A stretch of 5,978 nucleotides of DNA from Rhodospirillales bacterium (GCA_018648445.1 JABGRG010000160.1:1-5978); one strand, 5' to 3'. Shown: positions 1-5,978, counted from the first letter of the stretch. Notes: generated by a model not told the origin, from the sequence alone. Numbers and translations are program-made.

Positions 1-890
1 CCGATGTGAAACGCATTGCCGCCGCCTTGCCCGAACGCCGCCAGACGATGCTGTTCTCGGCGACCATGCCGAAAACCATCCAGGGTCTCGCCGCTGGCCT
101 GCTGAACGATCCGGTGCGCATTGAAGTCGCGCCCACGGCGACCACCGTCGAAAAGGTGGAACAACAGGTCCTGTTCGTGGCCAAGGACAAGAAGCGCGCA
201 CTGCTTGGCGAGCTTATGAACGACAAGGGCATCGAGCGAGTACTCATCTTCACCCGCACCAAGCACGGGGCCGACCGGGTTGCCCGGCAGCTGCACCAGA
301 TCGGTGTACAGTCGGACGCCATTCACGGCAACAAGTCGCAGAACGCCCGCCAAAAAGCGCTCAAGAGTTTCCGTTCGGGACGCATCCGGGCGCTGGTGGC
401 CACCGACATCGCCGCGCGCGGTATTGATGTGGAAGGCGTTACCCACGTCATCAATTTCGAGTTGCCCAACGAGCCCGAAAGCTACGTGCACCGCATTGGC
501 CGCACGGCGCGGGCCGGAGCGGGCGGCGTCGCCATATCGTTCTGCGATCACGACGAACGCGCCTATCTGCGCGACATCGAAAAGACGATCCGCCAGAGCG
601 TGCCGGTTATCACGGACCACCCTTTTCACGCCGCCGAAATCGCCAACGACACCGGCCCGGCCAAAAAACCCCAGCGTAGAAAACGGTTCGGACACGGAAA
701 GGGCCAGGGAAGCGGGCATCCCCGTAGAAACGGCCAGGATCGAGAAATTGGCCAGGATCGAGAGTTCGCCCCGCGCCATGGCCAAAACGACGGAAACGCC
801 TCGCGTCATGGCCACAACGACGGAAACGCCCCGAGCCAGCGCCGCCGCTCGCCCAAACGCCACAGGCGCGGCGAACGCAAAGCGGCCTAA
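1..890 (+). CDS. rhlE: RhlE-like DEAD-box ATP-dependent RNA helicase, C-terminal part (5' end outside window)
   Basis: Cytoplasmic ATP-dependent RNA helicase that remodels RNA duplexes, typically in ribosome assembly and RNA turnover. The gene is open from the left edge (first whole codon at 3). The Walker A and DEAD motifs must therefore lie upstream, and the GTG at 6 is an internal Val, not a start. Counting that Val as residue 1, one sees motif III (SAT, 18-20), the helicase C domain with motif IV (VLIFTRTK, 79-86), motif V (ATDIAARGID, 132-141) and motif VI (HRIGRTARAG, 162-171). The stretch around HGNKSQ and the DYLRDIE-like segment after motif VI fit alphaproteobacterial RhlE. From about residue 220 to the TAA at 888-890 the protein is a disordered tail rich in Arg, Lys, Gly, Asn and Gln. 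Such tails usually bind RNA nonspecifically. Part of it is made of short tandem repeats. No convincing terminator follows. The family call is firm; RhlE rather than another DEAD-box subgroup is very likely. Confidence 0.93.
   Translation, partial: DVKRIAAALPERRQTMLFSATMPKTIQGLAAGLLNDPVRIEVAPTATTVEKVEQQVLFVAKDKKRALLGELMNDKGIERVLIFTRTKHGADRVARQLHQIGVQSDAIHGNKSQNARQKALKSFRSGRIRALVATDIAARGIDVEGVTHVINFELPNEPESYVHRIGRTARAGAGGVAISFCDHDERAYLRDIEKTIRQSVPVITDHPFHAAEIANDTGPAKKPQRRKRFGHGKGQGSGHPRRNGQDREIGQDREFAPRHGQNDGNASRHGHNDGNAPSQRRRSPKRHRRGERKAA
732..763 (+). repeat. 18-bp-period tandem repeat in helicase tail (2 copies)
   Basis: The 14-mer GGCCAGGATCGAGA occurs at 732-745 and again at 750-763. The period is 18 bp, so the reading frame is kept, and it encodes a duplicated GQDRE unit in the basic tail of the RhlE-like helicase. 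It probably arose by slippage or local duplication. Confidence 0.8.
777..830 (+). repeat. 30-bp-period tandem repeat in helicase tail (2 copies)
   Basis: The 24-bp segments at 777-800 and 807-830 differ at a single position. The period is 30 bp (10 codons) and encodes two RHG-[QH]-NDGNA units. Together with the 18-bp repeat just upstream it shows that the RNA-binding tail of the helicase has grown by in-frame duplication. Copy number may vary between strains (inference). Confidence 0.85.
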
Positions 891-1002
891 CGCCGGTTCA
901 AATTTGCCGGAAGGATTTCATCACCGGCGACTGCCAATGCGGATCATGGTACCATATTGACCTGAAGAATTGCCGGGTGGCGTTTGGAAGGTGCCGGACA
1001 CC
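891..1002. other. Intergenic region between helicase and caspase-like lipoprotein genes
   Basis: This 112-bp gap must hold the promoter of the lipoprotein gene if that gene is transcribed on its own. A perfect 10-bp palindrome, ATGGTACCAT, lies at 946-955 and a TTGACC hexamer (like a -35 box) at 957-962. No good -10 box sits at the right distance, so I do not call a promoter. A 5-bp inverted repeat (GCCGG 906-910 / CCGGC 924-928, 13-nt loop) follows the helicase stop but has no T-tract and is a poor terminator. A GGAAGG ribosome-binding site is at 986-991. Confidence 0.5.
986..991 (+). promoter_or_regulatory. Ribosome-binding site of the caspase-like lipoprotein gene
   Basis: GGAAGG lies 11 nt before the ATG at 1003. 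It supports that ATG over the in-frame TTG at 970, which would put eleven extra residues in front of a signal peptide that is already complete. Confidence 0.55.
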
Positions 1003-2457
1003 ATGAAACGCGGATTTCTGGTCATCGCCTTATGTTTTGTTGCGGCGGGTTGCGTGACAACGCCGCAACCCCAGTACGTCGATCCCTTGGCGTCGCTGGG
1101 GAAAACGTCGGGCAATCCCGCATTTTCGGACCATAGGCTGGGCGTTATTCTTTCGGATAACGTCCGCGGTTCGATGTCTCACCTCGAAACCTCCAGATCG
1201 CTCATCTCTTCGTTCGGCGCCTTCACCAACACGACGGCTCTGGCCGATGCGGACCCTAAATTCATCGTTGAAGGGGTCAACAAAATCCTCACGGATCGCT
1301 TCAAGGACGTCATCGTCGTCAAGAACGCCGAGGATGCGGCGGAGAAGGCGGTCGGCATAACCATGCTTCTGGATATGCAGATAAAATTGGGACCTCAATC
1401 GGGAGAACAAACCACCGTCAAGGTTTCGGGTATTTTCGTCAATAGCGCAGAGGCGGTGGTGGCGCAAGTCGATGGAAATGGGGCAAGCACCGTCCCCTGG
1501 CCGGCCAGCAGCCATATGTTCAAACCTGCGGCAGGCGCAGCGCTGGCGCAATTCGCCGGCAATCTGGATGGCTCGGCCCAATTGGAAACGGCGCTGGCAA
1601 CGGCCAAACCGGCGACCCAACGATCGGCGGCGATGTCGAGGATGAGCCGGAATTATCCGATGGCGCCGATTGATGTGAGTTTCGCCCCGTCTACGCCCCG
1701 GCCCGACGACATCGCCGTTGTCATCGGCAATGCCGACTATGGCAAACTGGGTAAGGACATACCGGATGTTATACCGGCCTATGCCGATGCCGAGAGCTTC
1801 AAGCAATACGTTTTGACCGAGCTTGGCGTGCGCGAGGGCAACATCATCGACCTGCGCGACGCCACCAGCGCCCAGCTGGAAGGGGTGTTCGGCTCGGAAC
1901 GAACCCATAAGGGACAGCTCTACGACTGGACCCGCCGCAATCAGTCCCGTATCTGGGTCTACTATTCGGGTCACGGAGCCCCCGCCGGTCAAAACAACGC
2001 AGCCTATCTGGTGCCCGTTGATGCCGATGGTGCGCGGATCGAAATTAACGGTTATCCGCTTGATGTGCTTTACCGCAACCTTGCACAGCTTCCGGCAAAG
2101 TCGGTTACCGTCGTGTTGGAAGCGTGCTTTTCGGGTCTCAGTCAGGCGGGCTCATTAATGACCGCGAGTTCGGGTATTTACGTCAAACCCAGATTATCTC
2201 AGGTTCCAAAGAACCTGACGGTGATCACGGCCGGCGGAGCGGATCAGGTTGCCTCGTGGGAGAATGACAAAACGATCAGCCTGTTCACCAAGTACTTTCT
2301 CACGGGCATGAGCGGAAAGGCCGACCGGAACAGCGATGGCCGGGTGGGTTGGTCCGAATTGGACGCGTACTTAAAGGACACCCTGACCTACTATGCCCGC
2401 CGCTACTACGGCCGCGATCAGACGGCACAGATTACGCCCCTTGCCAACGCCCAATAA
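1003..2457 (+). CDS. Predicted lipoprotein with C-terminal caspase-like (peptidase C14) domain and EF-hand loop
   Basis: A 484-residue predicted secreted lipoprotein. The ATG at 1003 is chosen because it gives a textbook lipoprotein signal: MKR, a hydrophobic core, then AAG|C with the lipidated Cys at 17. Residue 18 is Val, not Asp, so by the E. coli rule it would go to the outer membrane. Residues 18 to about 235 form a region I do not recognise; it has an alpha/beta look (a segment ending DVIVV, then LLDMQIKL and VKVSGIFV strands). The caspase-like domain starts at about 237 (IAVVIGNADYG). The catalytic His is in YYSGHG (H324) and the Cys in EACFSG (C375), 51 residues apart as in C14 peptidases. 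Near the C-terminus residues 441-452 (D-x-N-x-D-G-x-V-x-x-x-E) are a full EF-hand calcium loop. Most bacterial relatives have Asp where this protein has E373, two residues before the Cys. Substrate and role are unknown; it is presumably a periplasm-facing cysteine protease or a regulator. It stands alone on its strand and its 3' end overlaps the convergent gene. Confidence 0.88.
   Translation: MKRGFLVIALCFVAAGCVTTPQPQYVDPLASLGKTSGNPAFSDHRLGVILSDNVRGSMSHLETSRSLISSFGAFTNTTALADADPKFIVEGVNKILTDRFKDVIVVKNAEDAAEKAVGITMLLDMQIKLGPQSGEQTTVKVSGIFVNSAEAVVAQVDGNGASTVPWPASSHMFKPAAGAALAQFAGNLDGSAQLETALATAKPATQRSAAMSRMSRNYPMAPIDVSFAPSTPRPDDIAVVIGNADYGKLGKDIPDVIPAYADAESFKQYVLTELGVREGNIIDLRDATSAQLEGVFGSERTHKGQLYDWTRRNQSRIWVYYSGHGAPAGQNNAAYLVPVDADGARIEINGYPLDVLYRNLAQLPAKSVTVVLEACFSGLSQAGSLMTASSGIYVKPRLSQVPKNLTVITAGGADQVASWENDKTISLFTKYFLTGMSGKADRNSDGRVGWSELDAYLKDTLTYYARRYYGRDQTAQITPLANAQ
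2432..2457. other. Tail-to-tail overlap of convergent genes
   Basis: The last 26 bp of the caspase-like lipoprotein gene (TAA at 2455-2457, + strand) and of the hydrogenase protease gene (TAA at 2434-2432, - strand) are shared. No intergenic terminator can exist here, so each transcript must run into the other gene. I saw no hairpin with a T-tract close to either stop. Confidence 0.85.
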
Positions 2458-2911
2458 CTTCGGCGACGGCGGCCTCGGCTTCGGGGAGTGCGGCGGCGAC
2501 GGGCGGGCTCAGGTTTTCACCCAGATTGAGGCGCTCGGGCTGGATGCCGACGAGGGCACGCCGTTCGGGCAACATTCCCCGGATGCGCTGGGCGTTCAAA
2601 AGGTCGTCCAATCCGATGTCGTGGGCGCTGCGGGATCGTGAGCCTAGAAAGGCGTCCATCGCTTCGCCTTCGAAGGTACGCACGGTCCCCGGTGGCGCAT
2701 CCATCGAGGCCGCGTCGACCGCGATCAATCCATCATAGCCTTCTATAAGCGTAAGCAGCGCCAACCCCGCCGTTCCGCCGTCGATAAACTCGACGGACGG
2801 AAACTCTTCGGCTCGCTGGATCAACCCTTCGATAACGCGCACACCGACGGCTTCGTCCGACATCAAAACGTTGCCCACACCCAGCACCACAATTGCTTTT
2901 GGATCGCTCAA
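2432..2911 (-). CDS. [NiFe]-hydrogenase maturation protease (HyaD/HybD/HupD family, peptidase M52)
   Basis: A 159-residue cytoplasmic endopeptidase of the family that removes the C-terminal tail of the [NiFe]-hydrogenase large subunit after the nickel-iron site has been inserted. The N-terminal motif LGVGNVLMSDEAVGVRV is diagnostic. The three nickel-sensing ligands known from E. coli HybD (Glu16, Asp62, His93) are matched by E20, D66 (AVDA) and H97 (SAHDIGL) with identical spacing (46 and 31 residues). A GIQPERLNLGENLSP block near the C-terminus is also typical. The length is normal for the family, so it looks intact. The start is TTG at 2911: no in-frame ATG exists between it and the TGA of the preceding gene at 2929-2927, and GAGGAAA lies just upstream. 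It is last in the ABC-transporter cluster, 15 nt after the ATPase gene. No hydrogenase structural gene is visible here. Which hydrogenase it serves, and so whether it is hyaD, hybD or hupD, cannot be told. Confidence 0.93.
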   Translation of the reverse strand: MSDPKAIVVLGVGNVLMSDEAVGVRVIEGLIQRAEEFPSVEFIDGGTAGLALLTLIEGYDGLIAVDAASMDAPPGTVRTFEGEAMDAFLGSRSRSAHDIGLDDLLNAQRIRGMLPERRALVGIQPERLNLGENLSPPVAAALPEAEAAVAEVIGRWQGA

Positions 2912-2919
2912 CCCAATCG

Positions 2920-2926
2920 TTTCCTC
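2920..2926 (-). promoter_or_regulatory. Ribosome-binding site of the hydrogenase maturation protease gene
   Basis: On the minus strand GAGGAAA directly follows the TGA of the ATPase gene and precedes the TTG start at 2911. The 8-nt spacer is acceptable. The position suggests translational coupling to the ATPase gene, and it decides the rare TTG start. Confidence 0.6.
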
Positions 2927-5011
2927 TCAATCCTTAACGGCTTTGATAACGTGATCAACTTTCCTCAAATCGGCAAGCTCCATATGGCAGGCAATCACGT
3001 GACCGTCCCCTGCCTCGCGGGTGGGCGGCGGTTCGTTTTCGCACAGCGCGCCAAGTTTTCGCTGACAACGCGTATGAAAGGGGCAGCCCTTGGGCGGATT
3101 GACGGCGCTGGGCAGATTGCCTTCCAGAATGATCTCGCGTTTCTCGATATTGGGATCGGCGATGGGTGCGGCTGAAAGAAGAGCCTCGGTGTAGGGATGA
3201 TAGGGCGGGCTGAAAACTTCGTCGGTTTTGCCCCGTTCCATGACCCGCCCCAGATACATGACGACCACGCGATCCGCCAGATAACGAACGGTGCTCAGAT
3301 CGTGGCTGATGAAAAGAAGCGTGGTGCCGTGTTCGCGCTGGATATCCATCAAAAGCTCGGTCACCGCCGCCTGCACCGAAACATCCAGTGCCGAAACCGG
3401 TTCGTCGGCCACCACCAGGGCCGGATTTCCGGCAAAGGCGCGGGCGATGCCGACGCGCTGTTTTTGTCCACCCGATAACTGGCGAGGCCGCCGGTGGATG
3501 AAGTCACGCGGCAGCTTGACCGTATCCAGCAGCCCCAAAACCCGTTCGCGAATTTTCGCAGGATCGGCCTCGACGCCGAACTTGCGGATCACACGGCCGA
3601 TTTGCGCGCCAATGGTCAGGCTTGGGTTCAGGGTTTCGTCCGGGTTCTGAAAAACCATCTGAACCGAGCCGATTTGTTCGGGTGTGCGCTCGTGCACCGA
3701 CGTTTGGCCGATCTCGTCACCGGCGAAACGAACTTGCCCGCCGGTGCTGGCTTCCAGTCCCACCAGAACCTTGGCGAAGGTGGATTTTCCGCACCCGGAC
3801 TCGCCGACGATGGCCACCGTCTCACCCTCGCGGGCGCGGAAATTCAGCGCTTCGTTGGCCTTGACGTAGTGGACGCCCTTGCCCGAAATCCATGCCCCGA
3901 TGGAACGGTCGTGAACGGCGTAATACTTCTGCATATCGTCGACCGCCAACACCACGTCGCCAACGGGAACATCCACGCGTTCGCTTTCATCGGCCTCGCC
4001 GTGATCCCAAGCGATATCCCGCAAGCGCAAACAGCGCGCATGGTGCCGGGGTCCGGAATCAGTGATTGCCTGCATCCTGATTTCTTCGCCGTCGCACCGC
4101 CCCGCCACGAAATGATCGCAACGCGGACCGAAGTTGCACCCCGCGGGCCGTTCATGGGGAAGTGGCAATTGCCCCTGAATGGGCATCAGGGGACGCGAGG
4201 TCTTGTCCGCAGTCGGCAACGGTATGCATCCGAAAAGACCGTGGGTGTAAGGGTGACGTGGGCGCATGAAGACCTCGTCGATGGTCCCTTCCTCGACGCC
4301 CTCGCCCGAATACATGACACAGACCCGATCGCAGGTGTCGGTGATCAGGCCCAGGTTATGCGAAATGTACAAAAGCGCGGTGCCGTACTTCTTGCTCAGC
4401 TCGGCGATCAGGCGCACGATCCCCGCCTCGACCGTCACATCCAGCGCGGTCGTTGGTTCGTCAAGCAGCAACAATGTCGGGTTCGACAAAAGCGCCATGG
4501 AAATGACCACACGCTGCTGCTGGCCACCGGAAAGCTGATGGGGATAGGCCGCCATGATGCGCGGGGCGTCGGCCAAGTGAACGTCGCCCAACACCTGTAT
4601 GGCGCGCTCCCGTGCCGCCGCTTCGCTCACGCCCTCATGGATCATCGGCACTTCCGTCAACTGGCTGGCGACGGTCAGGCTTGGATTGAGCGCGCTCATG
4701 GGTTCCTGATAGATCATGGCGATCTCGGACCCGCGAAGACGGCGAAGCTCTTCGGCTCCCATCTCGCTCATGTCGCGGCCCTTGAAACGAATGGTCCCAC
4801 CGACGATGGCCCCGTTGCCGCCCACATAACGCATGATGCCCATGGCCACGGTGGATTTGCCGCAACCGGACTCGCCAACCAGCCCCAGGCTTTCGCCGGC
4901 TGCCAGCTTCAGCGAAAAATCCTTCACCGCCGGAATTTCACCGGCCCGCGTGAAATAGGAAATGCCGAGCTTCTCGATCTCAAGCACCGGAGGGTTGGAT
5001 ATAGCGTCCAT
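2927..5011 (-). CDS. Dipeptide/oligopeptide-type ABC transporter, fused double ATPase (DppD-DppF-like)
   Basis: A 694-residue cytoplasmic ATPase with two complete ABC domains in one chain, powering a peptide/nickel-family (Dpp/Opp/Nik) importer. First domain: Walker A GESGCGKST (46-54), Q-loop YQEP (101-104), signature LSGGQQQR (160-167), Walker B LLLLDEP (180-186), switch His H218. Second domain: Walker A 403-411, Q-loop FQNP (454-457), signature LSGGQKQR (512-519), Walker B VVADEP (533-538), switch His H570. Both sites look catalytically competent. Each half ends in the oligopeptide/dipeptide C-terminal extension with four cysteines: C292, C298, C306, C327 and C643, C649, C657, C675. In Dpp-type transporters the equivalent cysteines are reported to hold an iron-sulphur cluster. 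Fused forms such as GsiA and YejF are known, so the fusion itself is ordinary. The ATG at 5011 starts 6 nt after the permease stop, with GAGGG at 5027-5023 inside the permease end as likely RBS. Substrate cannot be read from the ATPase. Confidence 0.95.
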   Translation of the reverse strand: MDAISNPPVLEIEKLGISYFTRAGEIPAVKDFSLKLAAGESLGLVGESGCGKSTVAMGIMRYVGGNGAIVGGTIRFKGRDMSEMGAEELRRLRGSEIAMIYQEPMSALNPSLTVASQLTEVPMIHEGVSEAAARERAIQVLGDVHLADAPRIMAAYPHQLSGGQQQRVVISMALLSNPTLLLLDEPTTALDVTVEAGIVRLIAELSKKYGTALLYISHNLGLITDTCDRVCVMYSGEGVEEGTIDEVFMRPRHPYTHGLFGCIPLPTADKTSRPLMPIQGQLPLPHERPAGCNFGPRCDHFVAGRCDGEEIRMQAITDSGPRHHARCLRLRDIAWDHGEADESERVDVPVGDVVLAVDDMQKYYAVHDRSIGAWISGKGVHYVKANEALNFRAREGETVAIVGESGCGKSTFAKVLVGLEASTGGQVRFAGDEIGQTSVHERTPEQIGSVQMVFQNPDETLNPSLTIGAQIGRVIRKFGVEADPAKIRERVLGLLDTVKLPRDFIHRRPRQLSGGQKQRVGIARAFAGNPALVVADEPVSALDVSVQAAVTELLMDIQREHGTTLLFISHDLSTVRYLADRVVVMYLGRVMERGKTDEVFSPPYHPYTEALLSAAPIADPNIEKREIILEGNLPSAVNPPKGCPFHTRCQRKLGALCENEPPPTREAGDGHVIACHMELADLRKVDHVIKAVKD

Positions 5012-5017
5012 TTTTCT

Positions 5018-5911
5018 CTAATCCCTCAGCGATATTTCGCGCAGGCCGTCGGCCAGGAGGTTGAAACCCAGAATCAACGAGGATATCGCTACACAGGGAA
5101 AGATGGTCATGTGCGGAAACAGGATCGCCAGCGGACGGGCGAAATTGACCATGCCGCCCCAGTCCGGGTCCGGCGGCGGCAGACCCAATCCAAGGAAACC
5201 CAGAACGCCAATGGTGATGACCACATAACCAAGTCGCAGGCAGGCATCGACAATCAGCGGACCACGCGCGTTGGGCAATATCTCGACCAGCATGATGTAC
5301 CAGGGGGATTCGCCCCGGGTCTGAGCGGCCGCAACGTAGTCGCGGTTGCGCAGGTCCAGCACGAGGCCGCGCACAATTCGCATGATTCCCGGCGCGCTGG
5401 CAAACGTAATGGCGATAACGATATTTATGCCCGACGGCCCGATGGTCGAAATCACCAGAACGTAAAGAACGAGCACCGGAAAAGACAAAATGGCGTTGGC
5501 CACGAAGGACAATATTTCGTCCAGCCTTCCGCGGAAATAGCCCGCCGCGAGGCCCATGATGATGCCCACCGCATAGGCGCAAATCGTCGCCAGCGGGGCA
5601 TAAAAAAGGACCGTCCGCGAACCCCAGATGATACGCGACAGAATATCCCGGCCCAATTGATCGGTACCCAGCCAGAAGGTGCCGCCAGCCGGGAACGGCG
5701 TACCCGGCTTGGCCATGGGCAGAAGTTGCGCGTTGGGCTCGAACGGCGCGATCAAGGGCGCAAAAAGGGCAACGCCGATCCAAAACAGAACGAGACCGGC
5801 GCCGATCATGCCGACCCAGCTTTCCCGCAAAAGCAAAAATGACCGCAGCGCCCGAAGGACGGCCTTTCCTTTGGTCGGGGCGGGCATAATGGATTTCACC
5901 AATTCGATCAT
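5018..5911 (-). CDS. Dipeptide/oligopeptide-type ABC transporter permease (DppC/OppC-like)
   Basis: A 297-residue inner-membrane permease, one of the two that form the channel of a Dpp/Opp/Nik-family importer. After a cytoplasmic N-terminus comes a first membrane segment (about 33-55) ending in APLIAPFEP, then the OppC signature GTDQLGRDILSRIIWGSR (82-99). Four to five further hydrophobic segments follow (roughly 105-126, 134-158, 162-183, 218-242, 268-288). The coupling (EAA-type) loop that docks on the ATPase is at about 192-220: YVAAAQTRGESPW then EILPN. The usual Glu of EAA is Ala here. Length is normal for DppC. I chose ATG 5911; an in-frame GTG at 5959 would add 16 residues with no hydrophobic or conserved character. 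A second ATG at 5930 with a better Shine-Dalgarno sequence is out of frame across a G8 tract, so the true N-terminus is uncertain. The partner DppB-type permease and binding protein are expected beyond the right edge. Confidence 0.93.
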   Translation of the reverse strand: MIELVKSIMPAPTKGKAVLRALRSFLLLRESWVGMIGAGLVLFWIGVALFAPLIAPFEPNAQLLPMAKPGTPFPAGGTFWLGTDQLGRDILSRIIWGSRTVLFYAPLATICAYAVGIIMGLAAGYFRGRLDEILSFVANAILSFPVLVLYVLVISTIGPSGINIVIAITFASAPGIMRIVRGLVLDLRNRDYVAAAQTRGESPWYIMLVEILPNARGPLIVDACLRLGYVVITIGVLGFLGLGLPPPDPDWGGMVNFARPLAILFPHMTIFPCVAISSLILGFNLLADGLREISLRD

Positions 5912-5946
5912 CGCGCCCCCCCCAGAGCATGTCTCCCTTATTCGGA
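5912..5946 (-). promoter_or_regulatory. Translation-start region of the permease: two candidate starts flanking a G8 tract
   Basis: Read on the minus strand, AAGGGAG (5939-5933) precedes an ATG at 5930-5928, then a run of eight G (5923-5916), CGCG, and the ATG at 5911 that opens the permease frame. The G-run may itself act as a ribosome-binding site for ATG 5911. ATG 5930 is in a frame that encodes nothing recognisable, but with one G fewer it would run straight into the permease. A TAA at 5940-5938 could be the end of the preceding gene. Confidence 0.5.
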
Positions 5947-5978
5947 ACCGCTGAGACACCGTATCCGGTGTGCTGACA

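Noticed and set aside
280..960. A 226-codon + strand frame overlapping the helicase
   Set aside because: It is a shadow frame rich in Arg, Pro, Ala and Ser; the helicase motifs lie in the other frame.
970..1002. TTG at 970 as start of the caspase-like gene
   Set aside because: It would put eleven non-hydrophobic residues before a complete lipoprotein signal peptide, and the ATG at 1003 has its own ribosome-binding site.
1030..1992. A 320-codon open frame on the - strand under the caspase-like gene
   Set aside because: The translation is Arg/Gly-rich with no motif, and the + strand frame has a lipoprotein signal and catalytic motifs.
3780..4876. Near-identical 26-bp segments at 3780-3805 and 4851-4876 (24 of 26 matching)
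   Set aside because: They encode the Walker A motifs of the two ATPase halves, so homology of the domains explains the repeat; no mobile element is needed.
3494..5842. A 782-codon open frame on the + strand, antisense to the ATPase and permease genes
   Set aside because: It runs across both genes and their junction, its translation is rich in His, Arg, Gln and Gly with no recognisable motif, and the opposite strand encodes two textbook ABC proteins. Long antisense open frames are common in GC-rich genes with strong codon bias.
4980..5930. A 316-codon open frame on the - strand in another frame over the permease
   Set aside because: It opens at the ATG with the good Shine-Dalgarno sequence, but the protein is a low-complexity shadow without membrane segments, while the overlapping frame gives a full DppC-type permease.
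5938..5978. Possible C-terminal tail (12 codons, TAA at 5940-5938, - strand) of a preceding permease gene
   Set aside because: The position suits an upstream DppB-type gene, but the 12 residues do not resemble the usual DPRxR-type ending, and two other frames are also open here, so it cannot be supported.

Overview
The window looks like a chromosomal segment of a GC-rich Gram-negative bacterium, most probably an alphaproteobacterium, with Rhodospirillales as a guess. The reasons are the RhlE-type helicase, the lipoprotein with a caspase-like domain, the fused Dpp/Opp-type ABC ATPase and the [NiFe]-hydrogenase maturation protease. The taxonomic placement is inference from protein style; no rRNA or other marker is present. 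I see no tRNA, rRNA, insertion sequence or CRISPR array.

Layout. On the + strand, positions 1-890 hold the 3' part of an RhlE-like DEAD-box RNA helicase, cut by the left edge. It ends in a basic, low-complexity tail built partly from short tandem repeats. After a 112-bp gap comes a 484-codon gene (1003-2457) for a predicted lipoprotein. It has an unassigned N-terminal region, a C-terminal caspase-like (peptidase C14) domain with a His/Cys dyad, and a complete EF-hand-type calcium loop.

On the - strand, converging on it, lies a tightly packed cluster read right to left. It contains a DppC/OppC-type inner-membrane permease (5911-5018), a 694-aa double ABC ATPase equivalent to DppD fused to DppF (5011-2927), and a HyaD/HybD/HupD-family hydrogenase maturation endopeptidase (2911-2432). 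Gaps are 6 and 15 nt, so the three are probably co-transcribed. The matching DppB-type permease and the substrate-binding protein are not in the window and would be expected beyond the right edge. The protease gene and the caspase gene overlap tail to tail by 26 bp.

How they may work together. Permease and ATPase are parts of one importer for peptides or a related small ligand. Having a nickel-dependent hydrogenase-processing protease as last gene of that cluster raises the possibility that the importer supplies nickel or a nickel chelate. This is inference only, because nothing in the permease or ATPase sequence fixes the substrate. I see no functional link between this cluster and the helicase or the caspase-like lipoprotein. 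Points worth a second look are the EF-hand and the Glu-for-Asp change in the caspase-like protein, the importer/hydrogenase-protease pairing, a G8 tract between two competing starts of the permease, and the two four-cysteine motifs in the fused ATPase.
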